Below are positions 32,901 through 44,559 of a stretch of 44,559 nucleotides of DNA, piece by piece. The stretch is from Lachnospiraceae bacterium. GTDB taxonomy: Bacteria > Bacillota_A > Clostridia > Lachnospirales > Lachnospiraceae. Under the pieces are notes generated by a model. It made no database searches, was not told the origin of the DNA, and was given only the letters and a program-made list of their open reading frames with translations. Positions within the stretch are counted from its first letter, which is position 1. Each line of letters opens with the position of its first letter. Location of the stretch: NCBI GenBank assembly GCA_016287765.1, contig JAEEWS010000018.1, forward strand, positions 1 to 44,559, given 5' to 3'. The position numbers and the translations under genes are program-made.

Positions 32901-33299
32901 AGGAAGGCAATTCCAACCGCCCTCAAGGCAATTAAGGAAAACGGTTCTCCGTTACCTCAACTGTTAACGGATGAGGAAAGATCTTTTTTCTCCGTTGTTA
33001 TTCCTATTCATGAAGCTTTTTTGGATAAAAGGCATTTAGGTGAAAAGAAAGACGATAAAGCATTAAAAGGAACAAAACGCAGAGGGAAAAGTCAAATAAA
33101 AGATGAAATATTAGAAATATTGGAAGTCGAAAGCATTTCGGCAAATGAATTATATAAACGGATGGGATATTCCGGAAATGCATCAAAAACTTTTCGAAGC
33201 TGCATTGAAGAGTTAATTGATGCGGGCAAGATAAAATATGGTTCTGATAGCTTGCAGGATGCAAATAACACATTGATAAAGATATCGCATACGGATTAG
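32901..33299 (+). pseudogene. C-terminal fragment of an AlbA_2/RecG-like ATP-binding protein (COG2865 type)
   Basis: The frame is open from 32901, just behind a TAA and the hairpin array. It reads IPTALKAIKENGSPLPQLLT, then DEERSFFSVVIPIHEAFLDK, which matches the end of the ATP-binding domain of COG2865 proteins. A winged-helix follows (IKDEILEILEVESISANELY; KTFRSCIEELIDAGKIKYGS). Intact homologues have about 400-500 residues. Here the N-terminal AlbA (Schlafen-type) domain is absent, so this is a 5'-truncated copy. ATG 33021 would give only the 92-residue winged-helix part, with no good ribosome site. The DNA is AT-rich, like the block at 1-3663. Confidence 0.65.
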
Positions 33300-33461
33300 T
33301 GCAAGTTTACTTAAAATGATGTATCTAAAATGTATCCAAAAAAACTCGTTTTCGTCGAAAAATGGTAGAATAATTGTAAAATCTATACCAGATATGGACG
33401 AAAATGGACTGAGTAAACTCAATATATAGTTTACAGTATAGAGGATTAAGATTTAAAAAGA
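33300..33461. other. Intergenic region without recognised gene
   Basis: AT-rich DNA between the truncated gene and the convergent DUF402 gene. It contains GTATCCAAAAAAACTCG and some T runs but no clear hairpin or frame. Confidence 0.5.
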
Positions 33462-34019
33462 TCAATAGGGAATAACAAACTTTTCGTCGGAACAGTCTAT
33501 CTTTCCATAGCGGCTGTACAGCACATGGAGATAGCTTTCGGCGGTACGAAGGGCCTTATCCGTCATTTCCGGCGTGATGAGGCCTGTTTTTTGTGCCTCT
33601 GCCAGCTCGTCCATATCCGCAACTTCAATAAGCCCGTTGGGATTAACGATGATGTCTATTAAAAGATCCTGATAAACTATGGGTTTGACGCCTGAAAGTC
33701 CGCCGCTTAAGAGATATTCATAGGCACCGTTACGGAGCTTGCAGTTGTGGTCCACATCCAGGGCCTCTTCACCGCATTCCGTAACGATGTCACAGTACCA
33801 ATGAAGGAAATTTCCTTCATTGTCTATGATCTTGGAAATCTTGATACCTTTTTTTCTGTAATACGTGGAAAGTCCGCCCGCAAAGTCGGTTCTCGGTTTC
33901 AGAGAATCCCAGCGGGTTACGATCTTCTCGTCATTGTAGGCGAGGATCTCGTCATCTTTTAAGCAGGTCAGCTCATTAGGTATGAAGCGACGACGGAAAA
34001 GAATGATTTTATCGGACAT
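33462..34019 (-). CDS. DUF402-family protein (FomD/Ntdp-like phosphatase fold)
   Basis: The 185-residue protein is a DUF402 member: MSDKIILFRRRFIPNELTCL then KIVTRWDSLKPRTDFAGGLS, and the core HWYCDIVTE, KPIVYQDLLIDIIVNPNGL, VADMDELAEAQ. Such folds include nucleoside tri-/diphosphatases (Ntdp in Staphylococcus) and FomD, with conserved Asp and Glu binding a metal. D-residues in YQDLLIDI and EVADMDEL fit. The exact substrate is not shown. It sits behind trkH on the minus strand, with a 52-bp gap, and may be read as part of the trk transcript, though no link is known. AAGGAG-type signal AGGAGTC is upstream. Confidence 0.85.
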   Translation of the reverse strand: MSDKIILFRRRFIPNELTCLKDDEILAYNDEKIVTRWDSLKPRTDFAGGLSTYYRKKGIKISKIIDNEGNFLHWYCDIVTECGEEALDVDHNCKLRNGAYEYLLSGGLSGVKPIVYQDLLIDIIVNPNGLIEVADMDELAEAQKTGLITPEMTDKALRTAESYLHVLYSRYGKIDCSDEKFVIPY

Positions 34020-34071
34020 ATAAGACTCCTTCGTATAAACAGTGCATAGGTTTAAACTACATGGTTACAGT

Positions 34072-35526
34072 TTATTTTCTCCAGGTGCTGGGGCTGATCA
34101 GCAGCAGCATGGGGATGATCTCAAGTCTTCCGAATAGCATGTCAAGTATCATTACAACCTTTGAAGAGGCCGAGAACATGCCGAAACTGTCGCCGACACA
34201 TATGCCTCCCAGACCAACGCCGATGTTGTTATAGGTAGACATTACCGCAGCGAAGGTGGTTGTAAAATCAAAGCCGTCAAGTGACACTACAAGAGTAGAC
34301 AACACTAAAATAAATATATAGGTGATAAATAATCTGTTGGTGGAAGCCAGCACTTCTTCGGAAACCGCCTTGCCGTCGATCTTAATGGTGGTGATGCGGT
34401 TGGGGTGGATCTGCTTACGCACGTCCCGGCTGATCTGCTTTATGAGGAGCATGATCCTGGCTACCTTAAATCCGCCGCCGGTGGAACCGGCACAGCCGCC
34501 CACGAACATGAGGGTGAAGAAGATGACGCTGGTGAACACGGGCCAGTCACCGAAGTCGGTTACGGTGTAACCTGTGGTGGTCATAAGGGATGCGCAGGAG
34601 AAGAAAACGTTTATGATGTTCTTTCCGAAGCCGAACCCCTTGACTGCCAGATTTATGAGCATCAGGGCAACTGCTGTCATGTAGACTCCCGCGTACCATC
34701 TGATCTCCTCGATCTTAAAGGCTTCCTTTGCCCGTCTCATCATAAGGAGATAGTAGAAGGAGAAGTTAAGGCCGAAGAGCAGCATGAATACCGTTGTTAC
34801 TATTTTTACATAATCGGAGAAGGATGCCACGGAATCGTTTAAAACACCGAAGCCGCCTGTTCCGGCTGTTCCCATTGTATGGCATATAGCCTGGAAAACA
34901 TTGATGGAAGGATCGAATACGATGAGTAAAAACTCAAGTAATGTAAGTGCAATGTAAAGTCCGTAAAGGATCATTGCGGTCTTTTGAGCCTTGGGAACCA
35001 GCTTGCTGACTGTGGGCCCCGGGCTTTCCGCTTTCATAAGCGAAAGGGGTGAACCGCCCGCCATGGGCATGATGGCCAGAATGAAGACCAGAACTCCCAT
35101 ACCGCCCAGCCAGTGGGTGAAACTTCTGAAGAAGAGGTTGCAGTGGAGCAGTACTTCCACGTCGCTTAATATGCTGGCACCTGTGGTGGTGAAGCCCGAA
35201 ACGGTTTCAAACACCGCATTCAGGTAGTTGGGGATGTCTCCCGTTACAGTGAAGGGGATGGCACCTATAAGACTCATCACTATCCAGCTGAGAGCTGTGG
35301 CTACGAAACCTTCTTTACCGTAAAAGCCCTTCTTGCTCTTGTCTTTTCCGAGAAGGACCTTTACTATGAGGAGCGCCAGCAGTATACAGATAACACCCGT
35401 GGTGAAGTAGACCGTTGCGCCGAAATATTCTTTATATATCAGACCGACCAGTGTGGGAAGGAGGAAGAAAACGCCCTCGATCCCAATGACAAATCCGAGT
35501 ATTCTTAAAACACCTTTTGAATTCAT
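34072..35526 (-). CDS. trkH: TrkH-family potassium uptake channel subunit
   Basis: The 484-residue membrane protein is the channel of a Trk/Ktr K+ uptake system. Four pore-loop repeats typical of the family appear: TVSGFTTTGASILSDVEVL, CHTMGTAGTGGFGVLNDS, SCASLMTTTGYTVTDFGDW, and STYNNIGVGLGGICVGDSFG. Each repeat has the selectivity Gly (TTGA, GTGG, TTGY, NIGVG). FVGGCAGSTGGGFKVARI is the strongly conserved TrkH signature. About ten helices cover the chain. trkA is encoded just upstream on the same strand with a 14-bp gap, so the regulator and the channel are co-expressed. It is complete. Confidence 0.95.
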   Translation of the reverse strand: MNSKGVLRILGFVIGIEGVFFLLPTLVGLIYKEYFGATVYFTTGVICILLALLIVKVLLGKDKSKKGFYGKEGFVATALSWIVMSLIGAIPFTVTGDIPNYLNAVFETVSGFTTTGASILSDVEVLLHCNLFFRSFTHWLGGMGVLVFILAIMPMAGGSPLSLMKAESPGPTVSKLVPKAQKTAMILYGLYIALTLLEFLLIVFDPSINVFQAICHTMGTAGTGGFGVLNDSVASFSDYVKIVTTVFMLLFGLNFSFYYLLMMRRAKEAFKIEEIRWYAGVYMTAVALMLINLAVKGFGFGKNIINVFFSCASLMTTTGYTVTDFGDWPVFTSVIFFTLMFVGGCAGSTGGGFKVARIMLLIKQISRDVRKQIHPNRITTIKIDGKAVSEEVLASTNRLFITYIFILVLSTLVVSLDGFDFTTTFAAVMSTYNNIGVGLGGICVGDSFGMFSASSKVVMILDMLFGRLEIIPMLLLISPSTWRK

Positions 35527-35540
35527 TTGCCTGCCCGTCC

Positions 35541-36908
35541 TTACGCTATGATATCCGTGATGTCTTTAAGACCCTTAACGGTGGTGACGATGATCACGGT
35601 ATCGTTAAGCTGTATCATGTCATTACCGGAAGGAGTGATGATCCTTTTTCCACGGACAATGGAAGCCACAAGAATGGAGGGCTTTAAATGCAGTTCGGTA
35701 AGAGTGGTGTTCAGCACCGCACTCTCCTCGGATATTGAGAATTCCAGGGCTTCAACCGCTCCGTCCATGAGTTCGTAGAGAGCTTCCACGTTGGAGCCTC
35801 TTGCAGTGTCCATGGAAGCACGCACATGCTGGAGTATGTATTCGGCGGTAAGTTCTCTGGGGATTACGATATTGCCGATGGGAAGAGAAGTTATGATCTC
35901 ATCCTTTTTCAATTTCTGGATCCTGGTGATGAGCTTACAGTCGGGAGCAACTTTGTTGGCGTAAAGGGAAAGGAAGATGTTTTCTTCGTCCACCGTTGTC
36001 ATGGCCACGAAAGCATCCATGTCTTCCAGACCGTTTTCCAGCAGAGTGTCTCTGTTTTCCGCATCGCCGTTGATCACTTCAACCTTGCTAAGGTGATCGC
36101 TCAGATCCTGGCATCGTGCAAGATCCGATTCTATGATCTTTACGTTTATGCCCGCATCCGACAGCATTTCCGCCAGATAGTAGCCTGTGGTGCCGCCGCC
36201 CGCGATCATTACGTTCTTTATGGGCTTTAACGTATAGTTGCCTACGCTGTTATAGAACGAGGAAATATATGCTTTGGGAAGTATTACGGAGATCATGTCT
36301 CCTTCGGAAAGTACCGTACTTCCGTTGGGAATGGAGATATTTCCGTCATGCACAAGAATGCATATAAGAACTTTACGGTCAAATCTTCTTGAAACGTCAC
36401 TGACCTTCATGCCGTTCAACACCGAATTCCCGGTTACCTTAACCTTAAGGAGCTCGATACGTCCGTTGGCAAAGGAATCCACTTCAAGGGCATTGGGGAT
36501 GCTGATCAGGCTGTAGATCTCTTTTGCCGCAGCCAGTTCCGGGTTAATGACCATGGACATTCCGATGGCATTTTTGAAGAAGTTTCTCTCGGGAAGGTAT
36601 TCGGGCTTCCTGACTCTGGCGATGGTTGAGCAGTTGGGATTTGCCTTTTTGGCGATCATGCAGCTGATCATGTTCATTTCGTCTTCACTTGTAACCGCGA
36701 TCAGAATGTCTGCGGTCTTTACCCCCGCCTCCTTAAGAGTGGAGAAGGTGGTTCCGTTTCCCACTACAGCCTGGACATCCAGGTTGGTGAGAGGAGCCTG
36801 CAGCTTTGATTCGTCCGAGTCAACAAGCGTAACGTCATGGTTTTCTTTTGAGAGGTGCTCCGCGATGATATAGCCCACACGGCCGCAGCCTACTATGATT
36901 ACGTTCAT
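35541..36908 (-). CDS. trkA: TrkA K+ transport regulator (two RCK domains)
   Basis: The 455-residue cytoplasmic protein has two Rossmann RCK modules, with GCGRVG at residues 7-12 in NVIIVGCGRVGYIIAEH and GGGTTG at 237-242 in VMIAGGGTTGYYLAEML. Each is followed by a TrkA-C type domain, of which the first lies near 140-215. It binds NAD(H)/ATP and gates TrkH. Length and double RCK form are those of the classical TrkA rather than the single-domain KtrA. It has a good promoter (36946-36974) and AAAAGGAAAA just before the start. trkH follows after 14 bp. Confidence 0.95.
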   Translation of the reverse strand: MNVIIVGCGRVGYIIAEHLSKENHDVTLVDSDESKLQAPLTNLDVQAVVGNGTTFSTLKEAGVKTADILIAVTSEDEMNMISCMIAKKANPNCSTIARVRKPEYLPERNFFKNAIGMSMVINPELAAAKEIYSLISIPNALEVDSFANGRIELLKVKVTGNSVLNGMKVSDVSRRFDRKVLICILVHDGNISIPNGSTVLSEGDMISVILPKAYISSFYNSVGNYTLKPIKNVMIAGGGTTGYYLAEMLSDAGINVKIIESDLARCQDLSDHLSKVEVINGDAENRDTLLENGLEDMDAFVAMTTVDEENIFLSLYANKVAPDCKLITRIQKLKKDEIITSLPIGNIVIPRELTAEYILQHVRASMDTARGSNVEALYELMDGAVEALEFSISEESAVLNTTLTELHLKPSILVASIVRGKRIITPSGNDMIQLNDTVIIVTTVKGLKDITDIIA

Positions 36909-36945
36909 ATGTTTTCCTTTTTCTGAAAAAAATTATATTTATGCT

Positions 36946-36974
36946 ATTATAACACTTAAAAAATTAGATAGCAA
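36946..36974 (-). promoter_or_regulatory. Sigma-A promoter of the trkA-trkH operon
   Basis: On the minus strand TTGCTA (36974-36969) and a perfect TATAAT (36951-36946) have a 17-bp spacer, and lie 37 bp before trkA. Confidence 0.75.
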
Positions 36975-37134
36975 GAATGGGTTGAGCGGGGGGAGGGATA
37001 AGGGGATGGGGATTGAATATATATTCACAAACTTTTTATACCAATTTCACAAAATATGTGTTAAAATCTCTATGATGTGCTTTGAATTATAAGTTATATG
37101 CGGTTTTAAATTTTCTGAAAAAGGCAGAAGGCAA
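36975..37134. promoter_or_regulatory. Divergent control region upstream of the ATP synthase operon
   Basis: AT-rich DNA between trkA and atpZ. TATGAT (37071-37076) and TTGAAT (37082-37087) are possible promoter parts, but no pair with proper spacing stands out, so the ATP operon promoter stays unassigned. Confidence 0.35.
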
Positions 37135-37419
37135 ATGAAAAACACCATCGGAAAATCTCTTACAATGATATTGCAGATCGGGATTACAATGATGGTTCCC
37201 ATCTTCCTGTGTGTTGCTCTGGCCATATGGCTGAACTCACTTGCGGACACCATTTGGTTCATGCCCCCTTTCCTGGTACTCGGAGTGGGAGCGGCCTTTA
37301 GAAACGCCTGGCTTTTGGTAAAGAGCTACACGAAAAACGACAGTTCCACCGAGAGCAGAGCTAATAATGAGATCCGCAGACTTAAAGAAGAAGCAAAGAA
37401 AAATAAGAGCAAGAGATGA
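37135..37419 (+). CDS. atpZ: AtpZ/AtpI-type membrane protein
   Basis: The 94-residue protein has two membrane helices at about 8-32 and 40-62, with GITMMVPIFLCVALAIWL, WFMPPFLVLGVGAAFRN, and a charged C-terminal tail of alternating Glu/Lys. This is the AtpZ/AtpI family that precedes F-type ATP synthase genes. It may help Mg2+ supply or c-ring assembly. The start uses GGCAGAAGGC. The stop overlaps a possible start of the next gene (ATGA at 37416-37419). No DNA-binding or enzymatic motif is seen. Confidence 0.8.
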   Translation: MKNTIGKSLTMILQIGITMMVPIFLCVALAIWLNSLADTIWFMPPFLVLGVGAAFRNAWLLVKSYTKNDSSTESRANNEIRRLKEEAKKNKSKR

Positions 37420-37448
37420 CCATCCATTTACTTGCCTGGAGTGGACCA

Positions 37449-37886
37449 ATGAAGGAAAATCTTAAGGACTTGCTTTCCGATAAGGGCAAAAGAACTGCAT
37501 TTGATCTGATCGCCGGAACGATCCTGTATGACCTCATTGCACTTCCCGCAGGACTTATCGCAGAGATATTTTTTAAATTCCGCTACCTGCCCTACTCCCT
37601 GGGAATCATCGCAGGAATGGCAGTGGCCGTGTTTATGGTGATACATATGTACTCCGTTCTTGAAAAAGCTGTCCTGTGTGATAAAAAACAGGCCAAGCAC
37701 AAGACTAAACTGGGCGCCTTTATAAGGATGCTGGTCATGGTGGGAGTGATGATCGCAGCGGCCCTTTTGCCGGACTTCCTTTCTCTTGTGGGAGTCATCA
37801 TCGGAATACTTGCATTGAAGATTGCGGCGTTATCTCAGCCGTTGATCGATAAATTTGTTTCTAAATTCGTGAAGAAGGAGGAATAG
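37449..37886 (+). CDS. atpI: ATP synthase subunit I-like membrane protein
   Basis: The chosen start ATG 37449 has GGAGTGG 5 bp upstream. An earlier in-frame ATG at 37416 overlaps the atpZ stop and lacks a good site. The 145-residue protein has four hydrophobic segments: TAFDLIAGTILYDLIALPAG, PYSLGIIAGMAVAVFMVIHM, LVMVGVMIAAALLPDF, and LSLVGVIIGILALKIAAL. This is the usual ATP synthase I layout; it stabilises or assembles the c ring. It lies directly before atpB with 3 bp between stop and start. Two AtpI-type genes in tandem are common where a Na+-type enzyme occurs. Confidence 0.75.
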   Translation: MKENLKDLLSDKGKRTAFDLIAGTILYDLIALPAGLIAEIFFKFRYLPYSLGIIAGMAVAVFMVIHMYSVLEKAVLCDKKQAKHKTKLGAFIRMLVMVGVMIAAALLPDFLSLVGVIIGILALKIAALSQPLIDKFVSKFVKKEE

Positions 37887-37889
37887 AAA

Positions 37890-38663
37890 GTGGTTTTAGC
37901 AGGGAACGCGCCCCGGATCGCAGGTGAGCTGTTAGCTAAAGCCGCAGCCGAAGAAGAAGAGCTGCAGCTTGGTGTTAACGGACTCATAAAACTAAACATA
38001 TTCGGGCATACGGCTTGGATCACCACTACCCACGTCAATATGCTGATCATTCTGGCAGTGATATGCATTCTTGCACTTATTGCCAACAGGAAGATCAAGC
38101 AGGCGGATGCGGATACGGTGCCCGGTCCATTCCTGAACATTGTCGAGACTATAGTCGAACTGATCGACGGCTTGACGAGGAATAACATGGGCGAAAAGCA
38201 CGGAGCTAAATTCTCGAACTACATCGGAACCTTGTTTGTTTATCTGATTTTTGCAAACCTTTCCGGATTGTTCGGACTCAGAGCCCCCACGGCAGACTAC
38301 GGCGTGCCTTTGGGACTTGCTCTCATCACATTTGGCATCATTCATTACAATGGTTTCAAATATGAAAAAGCAGGACATGTCACCAAACTTTTCAAACCTG
38401 TGCTACTTACCCCAATCAACATTATCGGCGAGATCGCAACTCCCATGTCAATGTCGTTGCGTCTTTTCGGTAACGTAATGAGCGGAACCGTAATGCTTGG
38501 GCTTCTTTACGGATTGCTTCCGAAATTATTGAAGCTGTTCATATGGCCCGGCTTCGGATTCTTGCATGCATACTTTGACGTATTCTCCGGAGCTATCCAG
38601 TCATATGTCTTCGCTATGCTTACCATGGTCTTCACGGCACAATGCTTTGGAGATGAGAACTAA
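37890..38663 (+). CDS. atpB: ATP synthase F0 subunit a
   Basis: GTG start with AAGGAGG 9 bp upstream. The 257-residue membrane protein has the Arg R191 in SMSLRLFGNVMSG, which is essential for ion release from the c ring. Other family elements are GTLFVYLIFANLSGLFGLRA, ITFGIIHYNGF, PINIIGEIATPM, and the C-terminal FDVFSGAIQSYVFAMLTMV. It forms the two half-channels of the F0 motor. It is complete and lies first of the structural genes in the standard order B, E, F, H, A, G, D, C. The ion is set by the c subunit. Confidence 0.96.
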   Translation: MVLAGNAPRIAGELLAKAAAEEEELQLGVNGLIKLNIFGHTAWITTTHVNMLIILAVICILALIANRKIKQADADTVPGPFLNIVETIVELIDGLTRNNMGEKHGAKFSNYIGTLFVYLIFANLSGLFGLRAPTADYGVPLGLALITFGIIHYNGFKYEKAGHVTKLFKPVLLTPINIIGEIATPMSMSLRLFGNVMSGTVMLGLLYGLLPKLLKLFIWPGFGFLHAYFDVFSGAIQSYVFAMLTMVFTAQCFGDEN

Positions 38664-38705
38664 AAAAAGAATATTGGAAAGAAAATTTATCAGGAGGAAC
38701 AGATT

Positions 38706-38972
38706 ATGAGTAATATTACAGACAGAGGTTTAATTTTGGCTTGCTCGGCTATAGGTGCAGGATTGGCAATGATCCCCGGTATCGGACCCGGTGTTGGTCA
38801 GGGTATCGCCGCAGGTCTCGGTGCAAATGCCGTAGGACGTAACCCCGGAGCAAGAGGTGACATCATGTCCACCATGCTTCTCGGACAGGCCGTAGCAGAG
38901 ACAACAGGTCTTTATGGTTTCGCAACCGCTATCATTCTTATGTTTGCAAATCCCCTTATCGGAAAGCTTTGA
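38706..38972 (+). CDS. atpE: ATP synthase F0 subunit c, Na+-binding type
   Basis: The 88-residue hairpin protein has a glycine-rich helix 1 ([17 protein letters not shown]) and helix 2 [17 protein letters not shown]. Residues Q32, V63, E65, T66, T67 and Y70 occupy the Na+ site of the Ilyobacter tartaricus c ring (Q32, V63, E65, S66, T67, Y70), with S66 replaced by Thr, which still offers a hydroxyl. H+-type c subunits lack this Gln plus Ser/Thr set. So a Na+-driven ATP synthase is likely. AGGAGG precedes the start. The next gene has a GAAGGAGG site. Confidence 0.96.
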   Translation: MSNITDRGLILACSAIGAGLAMIPGIGPGVGQGIAAGLGANAVGRNPGARGDIMSTMLLGQAVAETTGLYGFATAIILMFANPLIGKL

Positions 38973-39001
38973 TTGACAGATAAACTTTGAAGGAGGCCGA
39001 A

Positions 39002-39537
39002 ATGTACCATTTAGTTATATTGGAAAGTGCTGTTGACAACAGAATTTTCGGACTCGATTTTCAATTGGGCTTTGATGCATTTGTACAAATGCTCGCCATC
39101 GGTTTTCTCTTCTTTTTCCTTTCCTATGTTTTGTGGAATCCCGCAAGAGCGCTTTTGAACAAGCGTAAGGAAAAGATAAAGAACGAAATGGAAACCGCCA
39201 AGGCAGACATGGCTAAAGCCGAGTCTTTAAAGAGCGAATATGAGAAGAAGCTTCAGAACGCCGACAAGGACGTTGATGAGATCCTTTCCGAGGGCAGAAA
39301 GAAAGCCCTTGCCCGTGAGAGTCAGATAGTCGATGACGCCAACGAGGAAGCAAAGAAGATCCGTGAACGCGCCGAGCGTGAAATCGAACTGGAAAAGAGC
39401 AAGGTCAAAGATGAAGTTAAGCAGGAAATGATCGATGTTGCAAGCGCCATTGCAGGCAAGTTTGTTGCCAAGGAGCTTGACAAGGACGAACAGGCTAAAC
39501 TCATCGATGACACACTTGAAGAAATGGGTGAGAAGAC

Positions 39538-39550
<13 letters not shown>
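39002..39550 (+). CDS. atpF: ATP synthase F0 subunit b
   Basis: I choose ATG 39002, with AAGGAGG 6 bp upstream, rather than a TTG at 38987. The 182-residue protein has one membrane helix (FVQMLAIGFLFFFLSYVLW) and a long charged coiled-coil stalk, rich in Glu and Lys and with repeating Ala (AKADMAKAESLKSEYEKKLQ and beyond). The two b copies form the outer stalk linking F0 to delta. The last 13 bp overlap the delta gene. Length and layout are ordinary. Confidence 0.93.
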
Positions 39551-41624
<2,074 letters not shown>

Positions 41625-41638
41625 GGAGCGTGACGTAA

Positions 41639-43919
<2,281 letters not shown>

Positions 43920-43930
43920 GAGGTAGTGCC

Positions 43931-44353
43931 ATGGCAGATGACAGTAAACTCCTGAAACTCAAGGTGATCAGCCCCGACAGGATCTTTTTCGAAGGGGAAG
44001 CCGACTTCGTTGAGCTCAGAACCTCCGAAGGAGAGATCGGTGTTTATAAGGCACACATTCCCTTGACAGCTATTCTTGTGCCCGGTCTTTTGAAGATCCA
44101 TCTTGACGGAGATGTTAAGGTGGCAGCTCTTCATAACGGTTTCGTTGAGGTTATGCCCGACAGCATCACGATGCTGGCAGAATCCGCGGAATGGCCGGAG
44201 GAGATAGATGTAAAGCGTGCTGAGAGCGCTAAGCAGCGTGCTGAGGACCGCTTGAGAAGCGGCGACGAAAATGTTAACGTTGCCCGCGCCGAGCTGGCTC
44301 TTCGTAAGGCACTTATCCGTATCGAAGCATCAAGCTTCAGCGATAAACAATAA
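43931..44353 (+). CDS. atpC: ATP synthase F1 subunit epsilon
   Basis: The 140-residue protein has the epsilon beta barrel (LKVISPDRIFFEGEADFVEL; TSEGEIGVYKAHIPLTAILV; VKVAALHNGFVEVMPDSITM) and a C-terminal helical hairpin (DVKRAESAKQRAEDRLRS ...). It inhibits and couples rotation. TAGGAGG precedes the start. It ends the operon, and a terminator follows 19 bp later. Confidence 0.95.
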   Translation: MADDSKLLKLKVISPDRIFFEGEADFVELRTSEGEIGVYKAHIPLTAILVPGLLKIHLDGDVKVAALHNGFVEVMPDSITMLAESAEWPEEIDVKRAESAKQRAEDRLRSGDENVNVARAELALRKALIRIEASSFSDKQ

Positions 44354-44372
44354 TATTTTTATATGACGATCA

Positions 44373-44410
44373 GAACCGCCCCTGGGTGACCTTGGGCGGC
44401 TCTTTTTTTT
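44373..44410 (+). terminator. Terminator of the ATP synthase operon
   Basis: GAACCGCCC (44373-44381) pairs with GGGCGGCTC (44394-44402) apart from one mismatch, over a 12-nt loop, then eight T. Confidence 0.85.
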
Positions 44411-44423
44411 AACTTCGCCCGAT

Positions 44424-44527
44424 TTTGACACCCGGGGACGGGGTTAGGGGTTCACTTTTTGACACCCGGGGACGGGGTTAGGGGTTCACTTTTTGACCCT
44501 TTGGGGACGGGGTTAGAGGTTCATTTT
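44424..44527 (+). repeat. Three tandem units of the 34-bp dispersed repeat family
   Basis: TGACACCCGGGGACGGGGTT begins at 44426 and 44460, and a diverged TGACCCTTTGGGGACGGGG begins at 44494: exactly 34-bp steps. It is the reverse orientation of the block at 11857-11923 and the same orientation as the unit at 5520. Confidence 0.9.
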
Positions 44528-44559
44528 TCGGCGCAAAGCGCCAAAATGAACCTCTAACC
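44511..44559. repeat. Long hairpin closing the 34-bp repeat block (runs to the window end)
   Basis: GGTTAGAGGTTCATTTT (44511-44527) is perfectly complementary to 44543-44559, with an inner GGCGC/GCGCC stem and an AAA loop at 44530-44542. The stem may be longer beyond the window. Confidence 0.85.

Noticed and set aside
36975..37134. Assigned promoter for the ATP synthase operon
   Set aside because: Several TATAAT-like hexamers exist, but none has a convincing -35 box at 16-18 bp.

Overview
The window is a bacterial chromosome segment from an anaerobic Firmicute, most likely a motile Lachnospiraceae of the Butyrivibrio/Roseburia type. This rests on gene families and gene order, not on any rRNA gene, since none is present. 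Pointers are mbl next to two FlhO/FlhP-like rod genes, ComFC followed by YvyF, a DUF4003 protein, RecD2, a CvfB-type S1 protein, and an F-type ATPase whose c subunit carries the Na+-binding signature.

Layout. Positions 1-3663 hold an AT-rich accessory block: an SF1 helicase cut by the window edge, a YdjM-like membrane hydrolase, and a TIR-like domain fused to a RipA-like membrane domain. Positions 3700-5600 are a scrap zone with a DUF3006-like small gene and a broken second copy, an anchored hypothetical protein, and a hipB-like antitoxin whose hipA partner is reduced to 48 codons. Positions 5690-11850 carry a small Cys protein, a ferritin-like membrane protein, RecQ with an unusual tail, a HAD phosphatase and DUF4003. 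Positions 12144-19727 hold mbl, flhO, flhP, a FlgJ-like rod protein, recD2, a nucleotidyltransferase, comFC and yvyF. Positions 19805-32545 are housekeeping: YgjP peptidase, CvfB, CPBP protease, thioredoxin reductase, fructokinase, a methyltransferase, Hsp33, purF, purB, a GH18 protein, Sua5 and RpiB. Positions 32590-33300 hold a 62-bp-period array of hairpins abutting a 5'-truncated AlbA/RecG-like gene. Positions 33462-36908 (minus strand) are trkA, trkH and DUF402. Positions 37135-44353 are a complete ATP synthase operon, and the window ends in a tandem 34-bp repeat.

How the genes fit together. The core genes are intact and ordinary: purine synthesis, redox and chaperone functions, K+ uptake beside a probably Na+-driven ATP synthase, and basal-body rod assembly with cell-shape control. 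Novelty is concentrated in the first 5.6 kb (candidate defence genes and toxin-antitoxin decay) and in two repeat families. The 34-bp family occurs at three sites (about 5.52, 11.86 and 44.4 kb). The 62-bp hairpin array occurs once, at 32.6 kb. No tRNA, rRNA, CRISPR array or insertion sequence was recognised.
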